Assembly (NCBI GenBank): GCA_964526225.1
Contig: CAZGLL010000005.1
Location: 4,831-68,830, forward strand
Reading direction: 5' to 3'
DNA from: DRYM01 sp964526225
Lineage (GTDB): Archaea > Thermoproteota > Thermoprotei_A > EX4484-217-1
DNA length: 64,000 bases
The first letter of the stretch is position 1. The number at the start of each line of letters is the position of its first letter. This document shows positions 8,161-16,258 of this stretch, piece by piece. A program made the translations under genes and the position numbers. Under the pieces are notes generated by a model. The model worked only from the letters and a program-made list of their open reading frames with translations. It was not told the DNA's origin and did not search any database.

Positions 8161-8185
8161 AGCCAGCAAGAATTTCTTGCTGGCT
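8161..8185. repeat. 12-bp perfect inverted repeat between the MgtC-like gene and ssb
   Basis: AGCCAGCAAGAA and its exact reverse complement TTCTTGCTGGCT are separated by one T. In RNA this gives an 11-bp stem with a 3-base loop. It lies 46 bases after the upstream gene (stop at 8232) and directly before the ssb coding region. Possible roles: 3' end of the upstream message, or a cis-element controlling ssb. Confidence 0.6.
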
Positions 8186-8231
8186 TTCTTGCTCTACCCT
8201 TCTCTTCTATAAGTATTTAAGAGTTTCTCCA

Positions 8232-9605
8232 CTACATTACAGCTATATAGGCTCCAGCTAATTCAACAGGTAATGCTATGAGTAGCAGTTGCCAAACTAT
8301 TTTCTTGAGAATTATCTTTTTAGCTCCAGCTACATGAGCGAAAAGCAGCTTATTCAATATAGCTGAGCCTGTTGCAAGAAGCGCTGAAGCTAAAGCTATA
8401 TTTATTGTTATTTTACCTACGGAAACTAGTGAAAAAACTGTGAAAATCAATGCTTCTGCGCTAACAAGTCCCCCGAAAATAGACGAAAACAAAACCCCTA
8501 ACTCGCCAAAACTCAACGTTATATACGTTGTCGCTACGAGCATTGCTACAAATACTAGGAGGGCTTTGAGCGCAACTGAATAGCTTATTGGTTTCTCAAG
8601 CGCTGGAAGCTTAAACTTCCTAGACTCCATGCTTATAGAAACTATCGAAAGTTTCGTTAGGAAATAACCCGCTAATGCGGAAACAATGTAAGACGTTATA
8701 AAAACCATGAACACATACATGCTTGTCGCATTAGCACCTATAGTTATTAGAACCATAATTAAAGCTAACACGATATTTCTAAAAACCATGGCCGCTGTCG
8801 CTGTTATAATGTTTCCTACAGCAATGTTCTCATGTAGATTCATTGAGTTCACCAATTTTACGATGCTAACAACTGCTGCTTCACTATTTACGAGACCTCC
8901 GAAGAATGAAAAGTATTGAATAGCTTGAGGACCCTTAATTTTTACTAGAAAATATCCTATGAATGAGAAAATCAAAATTACCACAAAGAACACATAGAGT
9001 GTTTTAAAGTTTATTACATGAAATATTGGATCGTAAACGTCTCTTACGAAGAAAGGTCCAAAAAGGAAAACTATTATCCCTATTTCGAGTGCTGAAAGGA
9101 ATTCCTCATAAGTTATAAACTTTATTAGCGCTTCAATCCTAAGCTTTATTGCCAACATAAAGGTTATAAATACTGAAGCAGCAATAGCTTCAATAAATCT
9201 ACCTAAACCCACAAGTAAACCTAGCGTAAAGCTAAGCATTAAAGCAATAGGGGTTGTAACACCACTATCTTTAATTACGAACAACCTATACGTTTCGTAA
9301 AGAAGTATTAGTGTCACAGCGTAAAAAGCTAGCAAAATAGAAACTATCATGAATTCTTCATGACCCAACATGCTAACTATAGGCGGTATAGTTATAACAA
9401 AACTTCCAAGCATACTTATGAAACCGAAACTGCGAGCTCCAGGAGGAATACCCGATTCCCCTTCCTCCTTGAGCAGAGAACTTCTAGCCTTTTCCCTCTC
9501 TAAACCTATTAAAGCTCCAACAAAGAAACTAAGAACAATCTTGATTAGCAACTGCAACTGCTCCGAATTTGCAAATGCCTCATACACCTCAATACCCGCT
9601 TGCAT
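8232..9605 (-). CDS. MgtC/SapB-DUF4010 family membrane protein
   Basis: A 457-residue polytopic membrane protein with about a dozen hydrophobic segments. The first 150 residues are the MgtC/SapB domain (IVLSFFVGALIGLEREKARSS, then PPGARSFGFISMLG), with the conserved Arg-Glu and the PGARTFG-like motif. The remainder is the DUF4010 half (FFGGLVNSEAAVVSIVKL and FGGLVSAEALIFTVFSL as two related repeats). MgtC proteins are linked to magnesium homeostasis and virulence in bacteria; the archaeal two-domain form is uncharacterised and may be a transporter. ATG 9605. Stands alone between ssb and a divergent gene. Confidence 0.8.
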   Translation of the reverse strand: MQAGIEVYEAFANSEQLQLLIKIVLSFFVGALIGLEREKARSSLLKEEGESGIPPGARSFGFISMLGSFVITIPPIVSMLGHEEFMIVSILLAFYAVTLILLYETYRLFVIKDSGVTTPIALMLSFTLGLLVGLGRFIEAIAASVFITFMLAIKLRIEALIKFITYEEFLSALEIGIIVFLFGPFFVRDVYDPIFHVINFKTLYVFFVVILIFSFIGYFLVKIKGPQAIQYFSFFGGLVNSEAAVVSIVKLVNSMNLHENIAVGNIITATAAMVFRNIVLALIMVLITIGANATSMYVFMVFITSYIVSALAGYFLTKLSIVSISMESRKFKLPALEKPISYSVALKALLVFVAMLVATTYITLSFGELGVLFSSIFGGLVSAEALIFTVFSLVSVGKITINIALASALLATGSAILNKLLFAHVAGAKKIILKKIVWQLLLIALPVELAGAYIAVM

Positions 9606-9702
9606 TTTAATATCACTATCACGTTTCTAGTTAAGCACTATTATTCTTAATGTAAGTTATATTTATGAATTTTCTATAACTAAAATAACCTTGGGGTTCC
9701 CT

Positions 9703-10203
9703 ATGTTATCTGAGAAATTTAAGATAGAAATAATTCAAGTCCCCGTTCCTGAGGGAACTAACGTCATCATAGGACAAAGTCATTTCATAAAAACAACGGA
9801 GGATATTTATGAAGCTATCGTTAATAGTTGTCCTTCAATAAAATTCGGTCTTGGCTTTTGTGAAGCAAGCGGCGATAGGCTAGTTAGACATGAAGGTAAT
9901 GATGAAGAACTTAGAAAATTAGCAGCTGAAACTTGTCTAAAAATAGGTGCAGGACATGTTTTCGTAATTTATCTTAGAGGTGGTTGGCCAATAAATATTC
10001 TAAATGCTATAAAAAACGTTCCGGAAGTTACAAGAATTTTTGCAGCAACGGCAAATCCCATTCAAGCAATAGTTATTGAAACAGAACAGGGTAGGGGATT
10101 ATTAGGAGTTGTTGACGGTTTCAAACCTGTTGGAATAGAGGATGAAGAGAAAATTAGGGAGAGAAGAGAGTTTCTAAGGAAAATAGGTTACAAGCTTAAA
10201 TAA
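9703..10203 (+). CDS. Adenosine-specific kinase family protein (DUF355)
   Basis: A 166-residue protein of the small archaeal/bacterial family first described from Pyrobaculum as an adenosine-binding kinase. Family motifs are FGLGFCEASGDRLVRHEGND, AGHVFVIYLRGGWPINILNAIK and the C-terminal QGRGLLGVVDGFKPVGIED. The name rests on a structural and ligand-binding study in another species; the physiological reaction is not secure. ATG 9703 is preferred; the frame opens at TTG 9691 four codons upstream. Divergent from the MgtC-like gene, convergent with the PhoU-like gene. Confidence 0.8.
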   Translation: MLSEKFKIEIIQVPVPEGTNVIIGQSHFIKTTEDIYEAIVNSCPSIKFGLGFCEASGDRLVRHEGNDEELRKLAAETCLKIGAGHVFVIYLRGGWPINILNAIKNVPEVTRIFAATANPIQAIVIETEQGRGLLGVVDGFKPVGIEDEEKIRERREFLRKIGYKLK

Positions 10204-10280
10204 ACATGGTTCCTTTTAACCAAAAACTTTCATTCCATAAACTGATTCTTGAATCTAAAATAATGAATTTTTATCATTGA

Positions 10281-11327
10281 TCAGCTTTTCCTAACAGCTA
10301 TCATGTCCATCGTGTGTTCAGCAATATCTGCTGTTTCACTTAACATGCTTTTTAAGCATTCAACAATCATTCTTAAGGTTGGTGTATCCCTATCGCAAAC
10401 GTCTAAGTTCAACATTACGTTTTCTAATTCCTCTTCTAATTCTACTGTTTGTACTGCTCTCTCTATGGCGTTTAAAGCCATGTTATCGTTCATGCTGTAG
10501 AATGCGTTCATCGCTTCATTAAATATCTCTATTATAGCCCTTGATAATTGCTCTATTTTCGACTTTAAAGGTTCATAAGGTTTCTTGGCTAGCTTAATTG
10601 TTTTATCGGCAACATATGTTGCATAATCGGCAATTTTTTCTATGTTTCTAGCTATCATCGATAGGTTTATTGCATCTGCCGATTGCTCTAAACCAATATC
10701 AAGCATTATTCTTCTGTCTTGGAGTGAGAGATTTAATTGTCTTATGAATAAGAAGTAAAACCTATCTATTTCGTCATCCCTTATTATAACATCTCTTGCT
10801 AAGTCCTTATCTAAATTCATGAATGCCGCTATTGTGTCTTTAAGCATACTCCATACCAGCTTATGCATTCTCTGTAGGATGTGAATTACCTTAAGTTCCT
10901 CAACATTCACTATAACCTGGATAACAAGTCCTTCAGGTAAATCCTCTACCACTTCTGCACCAACAAGATATCTTCTAATGAAGTCTCTTAGAACCTTCTT
11001 ATCCTCTATTGGTGCAACACCGTCTTTAACAACAAGCTTTATTATGTCTCCCCCTGAAACATAGGCTGCTACAAGCATTCTAATAGCTCTACCTATAGAC
11101 CAGTCCTTGCTTTTAATGGTTAAAACAACGTCCTTCTTTCTAGAAGCTTCCTTAAGAGGCATTAATAGTAATGTGTTGTCATTTTGCGCATAAACAACAA
11201 TAGAGTCTCCGGGTTTAAGGCCAGCATTTAATACCCAGTGTTTCGGAAGCGAAACAATATATGTTGAACCGCCAGTTACCTGAATTTTCCGTATTTCACC
11301 AAATTCTCTTTTCTTACGTGAAGACAA
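10281..11327 (-). CDS. AbrB-PhoU fusion, archaeal phosphate-uptake regulator
   Basis: About 348 residues. The N-terminal 55 form an AbrB/SpoVT swapped-hairpin DNA-binding domain (IRKIQVTGGSTYIVSLPKHW, then LKPGDSIVV). Two PhoU-type three-helix bundles follow, with DKDLARDVIIRDDEIDRFYFL and the metal-binding-like ARNIEKIADYATYVADKTI. PhoU proteins link phosphate status to transport; the archaeal fusion is thought to act as a regulator that binds DNA directly. No phosphate transporter is adjacent. TTG 11327 has GGTGG six bases upstream; GTG 11384 would add 19 residues unlike the family. Confidence 0.85.
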   Translation of the reverse strand: MSSRKKREFGEIRKIQVTGGSTYIVSLPKHWVLNAGLKPGDSIVVYAQNDNTLLLMPLKEASRKKDVVLTIKSKDWSIGRAIRMLVAAYVSGGDIIKLVVKDGVAPIEDKKVLRDFIRRYLVGAEVVEDLPEGLVIQVIVNVEELKVIHILQRMHKLVWSMLKDTIAAFMNLDKDLARDVIIRDDEIDRFYFLFIRQLNLSLQDRRIMLDIGLEQSADAINLSMIARNIEKIADYATYVADKTIKLAKKPYEPLKSKIEQLSRAIIEIFNEAMNAFYSMNDNMALNAIERAVQTVELEEELENVMLNLDVCDRDTPTLRMIVECLKSMLSETADIAEHTMDMIAVRKS

Positions 11328-11384
11328 AGTGTTTCCACCTATTACCTTGGAATTCAATACCCTTATGTAGTTAATTCGTAGCAC

Positions 11385-11745
11385 CTATATATTTCTGTAG
11401 TTTACAGAGAACGAGTTTTAATATCTCACATAAACTCATAGCTCTAAATGCTCCACATTATACCCATTAAGTCCTGGAAATTAAGCCCAAAGTAGTCTTT
11501 GACTACTTAGTGTTAGCGAAAATTATTGAAAAGAAGGCAAATACGGCATATCTCTCAGCATAGGACAATCTGATTATTGATAGATCAAAGAACGCTAAAG
11601 AAGCATTTAAGAAAGGTTTTAGATGTAAAGGTAATTGTATCTAAGAGAGCTTTCTGCATGTTTCCTATGTCTTGAAAATAGTTATTAAAGCAGTAATAAA
11701 TGTCTAGGAGATAGTGCTAATTTTGAAATAAATAGGGTATGATAC
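11385..11745. other. 361-base gap with a hairpin and no intact gene; possibly decayed sequence
   Basis: The longest gene-free stretch here. I found no tRNA-like cloverleaf, no C/D boxes and no frame longer than about 30 codons. Plus-strand reading around 11520-11690 gives a run (IIEKKANTAYLSA, stop, DNLIIDRSKNAKEAFKKGF) that resembles protein sequence broken by in-frame stops, so a decayed gene is possible but unidentified. At 11490-11508 AAGTAGTC-TTT-GACTACTT is a perfect 8-bp hairpin. The distal part (11700-11745) lies downstream of cofE. Confidence 0.4.
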
Positions 11746-12513
11746 TTATTTAAAAAGCCATTTTTCCTCAGGCATATTTAATTCCTTAGCGGTTGCCTTC
11801 TCGCTTCTTTCGTACTTATATCCTTTTATTATAACAACGGGAATTCCTTCCTTACCTTGACCTGTAAGAAGTTCAGCAGCACATGCTATTTCATCTGCCA
11901 CTGCAATAACAGTCACCTTGAACTTGTATCCGAAGGAGTCATCCTTTCCTCTATAGTCTCTGAAAGGATTAATTCCTGAAATTCCTATAGCCATGTTTAT
12001 CATACCATTTCTTAACGGCCTACCGTAGGTATCCGTTATTACTACTGCGACATCTTTTCCCGTGAGCTCTTTTATCCTACTTCTTATTTTTCTAGCTGAT
12101 TCGTCCGGATCTTTAGGTAGTAAAGCAACTATTTCATCTGTGCCGGCGATGTTTGAAGCATCTATTCCAGCATTAGCACAAACTATTCCATGATGTGTTT
12201 CAACAATTAAATGCCCATCCTTCGTGGCCTTAATTACTCGTTTCGATTCTCTAAGAACCATTTCAACTAATCTTGGATCCTTCCCTACAATTGATGCTAT
12301 TTTATATGCTCTCTCCGAAGGAATTATGTCTTTAAGATTAACTATTCTACCTTCAGCTTTCGAAATTATCTTATGTGTGACAACAACTATATCTCCATCA
12401 CTTATTTCAACACCTTCCCTTCTACATGCTTCAACAATTAACTTACCTATATCATCTCCTTCCCTTATTTCCGGTAATGTTTCTAATCCTATGAGCACTA
12501 TTTCCTTCGCCAT
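11746..12513 (-). CDS. cofE: Coenzyme F420:L-glutamate ligase
   Basis: Adds L-glutamates to F420-0 with GTP, the last step of F420 assembly. The 255 residues match archaeal CofE throughout: DGDIVVVTHKIISKAEGR near the start, VVITDTYGRPLRNGMINMAIG in the centre and GQGKEGIPVVIIKGY near the end. The fused FMN-reductase-like domain of actinobacterial FbiB is absent, as usual in archaea. ATG 12513 has AGGTGAT about eight bases upstream and follows the preceding nucleotidyltransferase by 9 bases. Last gene of the cofD-cofC-NT-NT-cofE operon. Confidence 0.93.
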   Translation of the reverse strand: MAKEIVLIGLETLPEIREGDDIGKLIVEACRREGVEISDGDIVVVTHKIISKAEGRIVNLKDIIPSERAYKIASIVGKDPRLVEMVLRESKRVIKATKDGHLIVETHHGIVCANAGIDASNIAGTDEIVALLPKDPDESARKIRSRIKELTGKDVAVVITDTYGRPLRNGMINMAIGISGINPFRDYRGKDDSFGYKFKVTVIAVADEIACAAELLTGQGKEGIPVVIIKGYKYERSEKATAKELNMPEEKWLFK

Positions 12514-12522
12514 TACCTTCCA

Positions 12523-13599
12523 TCACCTAAGCCATCTTAGTGGTTTAATGTAATCTTTACCTTTTGCTTCAGCTGAACCTACGACTAATCTGAAATATCT
12601 GCTATCCCTAATTTTATCGTATACTTCTTCAACTTTACCGTACGCAATAAATTCCTCGTCTACATCCAATATTCCGGAATATAGTCCTTCGAAAGTTACA
12701 ACCTCTTTTATTTCAGAGAACTCTTCTTTACCCTCAAGAACCTCGACATCATCAACAATGTATCTTCCAGGTAGGAAAATAGATAGTTTATTACCAATAA
12801 CTTTGCCTCTTATTTTTATGAGATCCTTAGGTACATATGTTTTATCGCCATATTTTTCATCAATCTCCTCAGGCATAAGTATTGGATGAACCGAAAAAAT
12901 CCTATAGCCCTTAAAGACTAATCTCATTTTCTTCTCAACATACATTAGGTAGGCTTCTTTAGGAGTTAATGGGTGATATTTAGAAACCTCTAAAGCCCAT
13001 TCTTTAATAACATTATCCTCAGGTAAACTTATCTTTTCCCATTCAACTTCTCTTAACGCTCTAATAAGTTTCCAAGAGTTAGTAATACCATAGACTGTTA
13101 AATCAATATCCGAATATTTAGGGTTATGTATTTTCGTAAGAATAGAGCCTGAAATTCCGAAGTATTGAGTTTTAATGTTAGTTATCTCGGAAAGGTATCT
13201 TACGAGTTCTGCGAGATCACTTTCTAACTCGTCCTCTCCTCCATTCACAATAATTTCTTTAAGTCTTTCTTCGGGAATGTAATGTTTCCTTATCTCGCTA
13301 ACTGGTACACCTATGAACGTAATGTTAAACACATTATCATAATATATGTAGTGAGGCTTAATCTTCCTTAAAATCTTAAATGATTCGGATACAGCAACAC
13401 TACTGTAGTATTTAAGTACTCTATTGTAACCTACTTTACCTCTAAACCATATAGTGTCTAAACTTTGTGTGGGCACATATTTCAAATACGCCAGTACTCT
13501 ATCTGGCGGATGCACATACCCTACAACACAGTAAAGATAGCCATCCTTATCTTCAACAAAATCTCTATCTAAGAAGGCTTTCCGATATGATGAAGTCAT
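12523..13599 (-). CDS. Predicted archaeal nucleotidyltransferase (COG1665-like), copy 2
   Basis: A 358-residue protein of an uncharacterised archaeal family. A polymerase-beta-type motif is intact at about residues 150-170: GISGSILTKIH, then SDIDLTVYG, i.e. the GS pair and DxD metal ligands. A conserved N-terminal part (HPPDRVLAYLKYVP) and a C-terminal beta-rich part (KEVVTFEGLYSGI, then YFRLVVGS) flank it. It is a paralogue of the upstream gene. ATG 13599 has GGAGGT seven bases upstream; it overlaps the upstream gene by 35 bases. Lying between cofC and cofE suggests a role connected with F420, but the substrate is unknown. Confidence 0.7.
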   Translation of the reverse strand: MTSSYRKAFLDRDFVEDKDGYLYCVVGYVHPPDRVLAYLKYVPTQSLDTIWFRGKVGYNRVLKYYSSVAVSESFKILRKIKPHYIYYDNVFNITFIGVPVSEIRKHYIPEERLKEIIVNGGEDELESDLAELVRYLSEITNIKTQYFGISGSILTKIHNPKYSDIDLTVYGITNSWKLIRALREVEWEKISLPEDNVIKEWALEVSKYHPLTPKEAYLMYVEKKMRLVFKGYRIFSVHPILMPEEIDEKYGDKTYVPKDLIKIRGKVIGNKLSIFLPGRYIVDDVEVLEGKEEFSEIKEVVTFEGLYSGILDVDEEFIAYGKVEEVYDKIRDSRYFRLVVGSAEAKGKDYIKPLRWLR

Positions 13600-14635
13600 T
13601 ATGTGAACCTCCAACAACTATTCTATAATGACTAAATTCACCACGATGAAATATGCTCTCCAACTTACCTCTAACTACAGCTATCTCCCTTGAGAAAACT
13701 TGTTGACAAAACCTTCCTCTAAATGAAACTACTTCTCGTATTTCGTTAAAACCTATATTGCTCTTAAGCTTGCTTGAATCTATAACTTTAATCACCTCGA
13801 TTTTATAGCTAACAGGCGTGAATATGGATCCCGAATCATCCAGGACCTTAGCTTTAATGGTTATTTCCCCCATATCTTTATATTTGAATTCGCCGTATTT
13901 GGGAACTTCATGGGGTTTTTTAACGAATCTTATGAAGAACTCTCTATCTAGGAAAAATCCTTGGAAAATCTTTCTTCTTTCATGTTTAACGAAGGTTTCG
14001 AAATCCATAACCTTATATGCTTTTCTAAACTCATAGAGTTTCCTATACTCTTCAATGCTATGTTTTCTTAGAATACCCTTAGAAAAAAGCTTATTAAGGG
14101 TATCAGCTATCTTCTTAGATTCCTTAGTACCATAGATTATTAAGTCAATATCACTATCTTCTCTATGTAGATTTACAAGTAATGAACCACTTATACCCAA
14201 ATTTTCAATACTAACGTCTGATTCTCTAGCTACCATTAAGGCAAGGTCTAGGGCTCTCTTTTTCAAACCCGTAAGGGAATCGCTATGTTTCAATAAATTC
14301 CTTAAGTATTTTGTTGGAATATAGTGTTTAGTAATGTTTTTTAGAGGAACCTCACTTACATATGTGTCAAAAACATCGTCATAGACAAGGTATTCCTTAA
14401 GCCTACTCCTTAAGAATTCGTATCTAACATTTAAATCGTATATTTTTTCGTAACATTTTCCATTTCTGCATCTGCTTCCAGAAGACGAAGGAACGTATCT
14501 AGGATATGCTACAACCCTTGCTGGAGGATGTTCGTATCCTTTAACATCGAATATTATGCCATATATGTCTTCAATAAAATCTCCTTCGATAAAAAATTCG
14601 CCTTTAAAACTAATTTTTGAACACCTCACATACAA
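13565..14635 (-). CDS. Predicted archaeal nucleotidyltransferase (COG1665-like), copy 1
   Basis: Paralogue of the next gene downstream, same architecture: N-terminal HPPARVVAYPRYVP, motif GISGSLLVNLHREDSDIDLIIYG (GS and DxD intact) near residues 147-169, and C-terminal EIREVVSFRGRF / YRIVVGG. Copy 1 alone carries an inserted CRNGKCYEK cysteine pair near residue 58. ATG 14635 overlaps cofC by 26 bases. The best ribosome-binding site (GAGGTG) instead sits seven bases before an ATT codon at 14614 that overlaps the cofC stop and aligns with the start of copy 2, so initiation at ATT is possible. Function unknown; operon context points to F420. Confidence 0.7.
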   Translation of the reverse strand: MYVRCSKISFKGEFFIEGDFIEDIYGIIFDVKGYEHPPARVVAYPRYVPSSSGSRCRNGKCYEKIYDLNVRYEFLRSRLKEYLVYDDVFDTYVSEVPLKNITKHYIPTKYLRNLLKHSDSLTGLKKRALDLALMVARESDVSIENLGISGSLLVNLHREDSDIDLIIYGTKESKKIADTLNKLFSKGILRKHSIEEYRKLYEFRKAYKVMDFETFVKHERRKIFQGFFLDREFFIRFVKKPHEVPKYGEFKYKDMGEITIKAKVLDDSGSIFTPVSYKIEVIKVIDSSKLKSNIGFNEIREVVSFRGRFCQQVFSREIAVVRGKLESIFHRGEFSHYRIVVGGSHNDFIISESLLR

Positions 14636-15254
14636 ATAGGTGCGTATATGTCCCTTTACCTAATTGTTTAAGTCTTTCTAAATCTTTGGGTATGTCGATA
14701 TCGAGTGATGTACTTTCTGAGGAATAGATTAGACATTTAAGCTTCCGTATTTTACATTCATCTAAGTGTTTTTGAAAACTATTCTCACCATATCTTAAAG
14801 GTATGTTTTTAGGTGGATTTTGAAGTATCACATTTGTTCCTCCATCATCAGAAGGTGCTAGAACAACACTACCCCATATCTGCCCTTTCCTAATTATTTC
14901 ATAAAGATCCCATGGTCTTATTAATGGCGCATCAGCAACTAAAAGAACAACTATATCGGCTTGTAGAGTTTCTTGAGCAAAGCATATTCCCTTCATTACA
15001 GCATCTATTTGACCCTTTCCTTCATCCCTTATTAGGAAAATGTTCTTACCGTATTCTTTCACTATACTTACTTTTTCTTCTCCAAAGGTAACAATAACTA
15101 TGTAGTTTATGAGCTTACAAGAGGTAATAGAAACAATAATGTCCTTAAGCATTTCAATAGTAAGTTTCTCTCTTGAACTCTGCGTAAGGATTTTTGAAAG
15201 CCTTAATTTAGCTGTTGTAGGGTTCTTAACAGGAACTATTGCTGCAATTCTCAT
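14610..15254 (-). CDS. cofC: 2-phospho-L-lactate (or related) guanylyltransferase
   Basis: Activates the three-carbon acid phosphate for F420 by joining it to GMP. The 214 residues follow the CofC pattern: VPVKNPTTAKLRLSKILTQSSRE at the start, the VLLVADAPLIRPWDL substrate loop near residue 105, SDDGGTNVIL near 136 and the C-terminal STSLDIDIPKDLERL. ATG 15254 overlaps the cofD stop by four bases (ATGA), so the two are coupled. The natural acid (2-phospholactate, phosphoenolpyruvate or 3-phosphoglycerate) cannot be read from sequence. Confidence 0.92.
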   Translation of the reverse strand: MRIAAIVPVKNPTTAKLRLSKILTQSSREKLTIEMLKDIIVSITSCKLINYIVIVTFGEEKVSIVKEYGKNIFLIRDEGKGQIDAVMKGICFAQETLQADIVVLLVADAPLIRPWDLYEIIRKGQIWGSVVLAPSDDGGTNVILQNPPKNIPLRYGENSFQKHLDECKIRKLKCLIYSSESTSLDIDIPKDLERLKQLGKGTYTHLFVCEVFKN

Positions 15255-16204
15255 TTTCGTTCTTCTCCTAATGTCCTTGCAAACTTCATGATTTCTCTGG
15301 CAAGCGCTACTTTATCGCTTAATGATTCCATAACTGTTTTTGCCACATGAACTCTTATTTTAAATTTCTTCTCAATAATTAACCTTAATGCTTCATCAGC
15401 GATATCTATTACTAATCCATCAATTAATCCCTTATAAAATTTCGCTATTCCTAGAGGTGAAGGATCAAGCCCATAAGCTTTCATGAATTTATCAGCGGGA
15501 CCGGAAATGGGTCTATTCGAGATTATTGGTGATACAGCAATTATGGGTGCTTTTGCTTCTTTAAGAGCCTCCTTAACACCTTTAACACTTAGTATAGGTC
15601 CTATGCTATTGATAGGATTACTTGGACCTATAATTATTAATTCAGAATCTAAAATAGCTTTTAAGGTCTCTTTCTCAGCTTTAGCTCTCTCAAGACCTCT
15701 GAAGAAAACCCTTTTAACTTCGGGTTCAAATCTGTACTTAACCAAATATTCCTGAATATTCAGTACTCTCCCATCGAGTAGTTCAACGAATGTTTCTACA
15801 TGTTCATTACACATAGGATAAATACGGGCTTTAATTCCTAATTTTCTACTGATGTACTTAGTAACTTCAGTTAATGTTAACCCTTTATTCATAAGGTATG
15901 TTCTTAAAACATGTATTGCAAGATCCCTATCGCCAATGTTGAACCATGTTTTTTCTAAACCATAAATTTTCGCTTGCTCGAGAAAGTTAAAAGTGTCATT
16001 TCTTATGCCCCAATATTTCTCAGTATCTAAAAATCCTGCGAAAAGATAAACTATGGTATCTAAATCCGGTGATACGTAAAGACCATTCCAGTATATGTCG
16101 TCGGATGTATTGACTATTACCGTTATTTCTTCGTCACTTACTATGTGGCGAAATCCTTCGATAAGCTTTGGCGTACCTGTACCTCCACTTAGAAAAACAA
16201 CCAT
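15251..16204 (-). CDS. cofD: 2-phospho-L-lactate transferase (F420-0 synthesis)
   Basis: Transfers the phospholactyl group from the GDP-activated form to Fo, giving F420-0. The N-terminal VVFLSGGTGTPKLIEGFR, NTSDDIYWNGLYVSPDLDTI near residue 35, GDRDLAIHV near 95 and SNPINSIGPILSV near 200 are CofD signatures, and 317 residues is the normal length. ATG 16204 follows GAGG; an ATG five codons upstream (16219) has no ribosome-binding site. First gene of the operon; no cofG/cofH (Fo synthase) is present in this window, so Fo is made elsewhere or scavenged. Confidence 0.93.
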   Translation of the reverse strand: MVVFLSGGTGTPKLIEGFRHIVSDEEITVIVNTSDDIYWNGLYVSPDLDTIVYLFAGFLDTEKYWGIRNDTFNFLEQAKIYGLEKTWFNIGDRDLAIHVLRTYLMNKGLTLTEVTKYISRKLGIKARIYPMCNEHVETFVELLDGRVLNIQEYLVKYRFEPEVKRVFFRGLERAKAEKETLKAILDSELIIIGPSNPINSIGPILSVKGVKEALKEAKAPIIAVSPIISNRPISGPADKFMKAYGLDPSPLGIAKFYKGLIDGLVIDIADEALRLIIEKKFKIRVHVAKTVMESLSDKVALAREIMKFARTLGEERK

Positions 16205-16258
16205 ATTTATAATCCTCATGGACTGCTAGATTTTATTCGGAATATTAAGGTTTAGTTT

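Noticed and set aside
12514..12522. End of transcription between the second nucleotidyltransferase and cofE
   Set aside because: Only nine bases with no T-run, and the ribosome-binding site of cofE overlaps the preceding gene; one operon is more likely.
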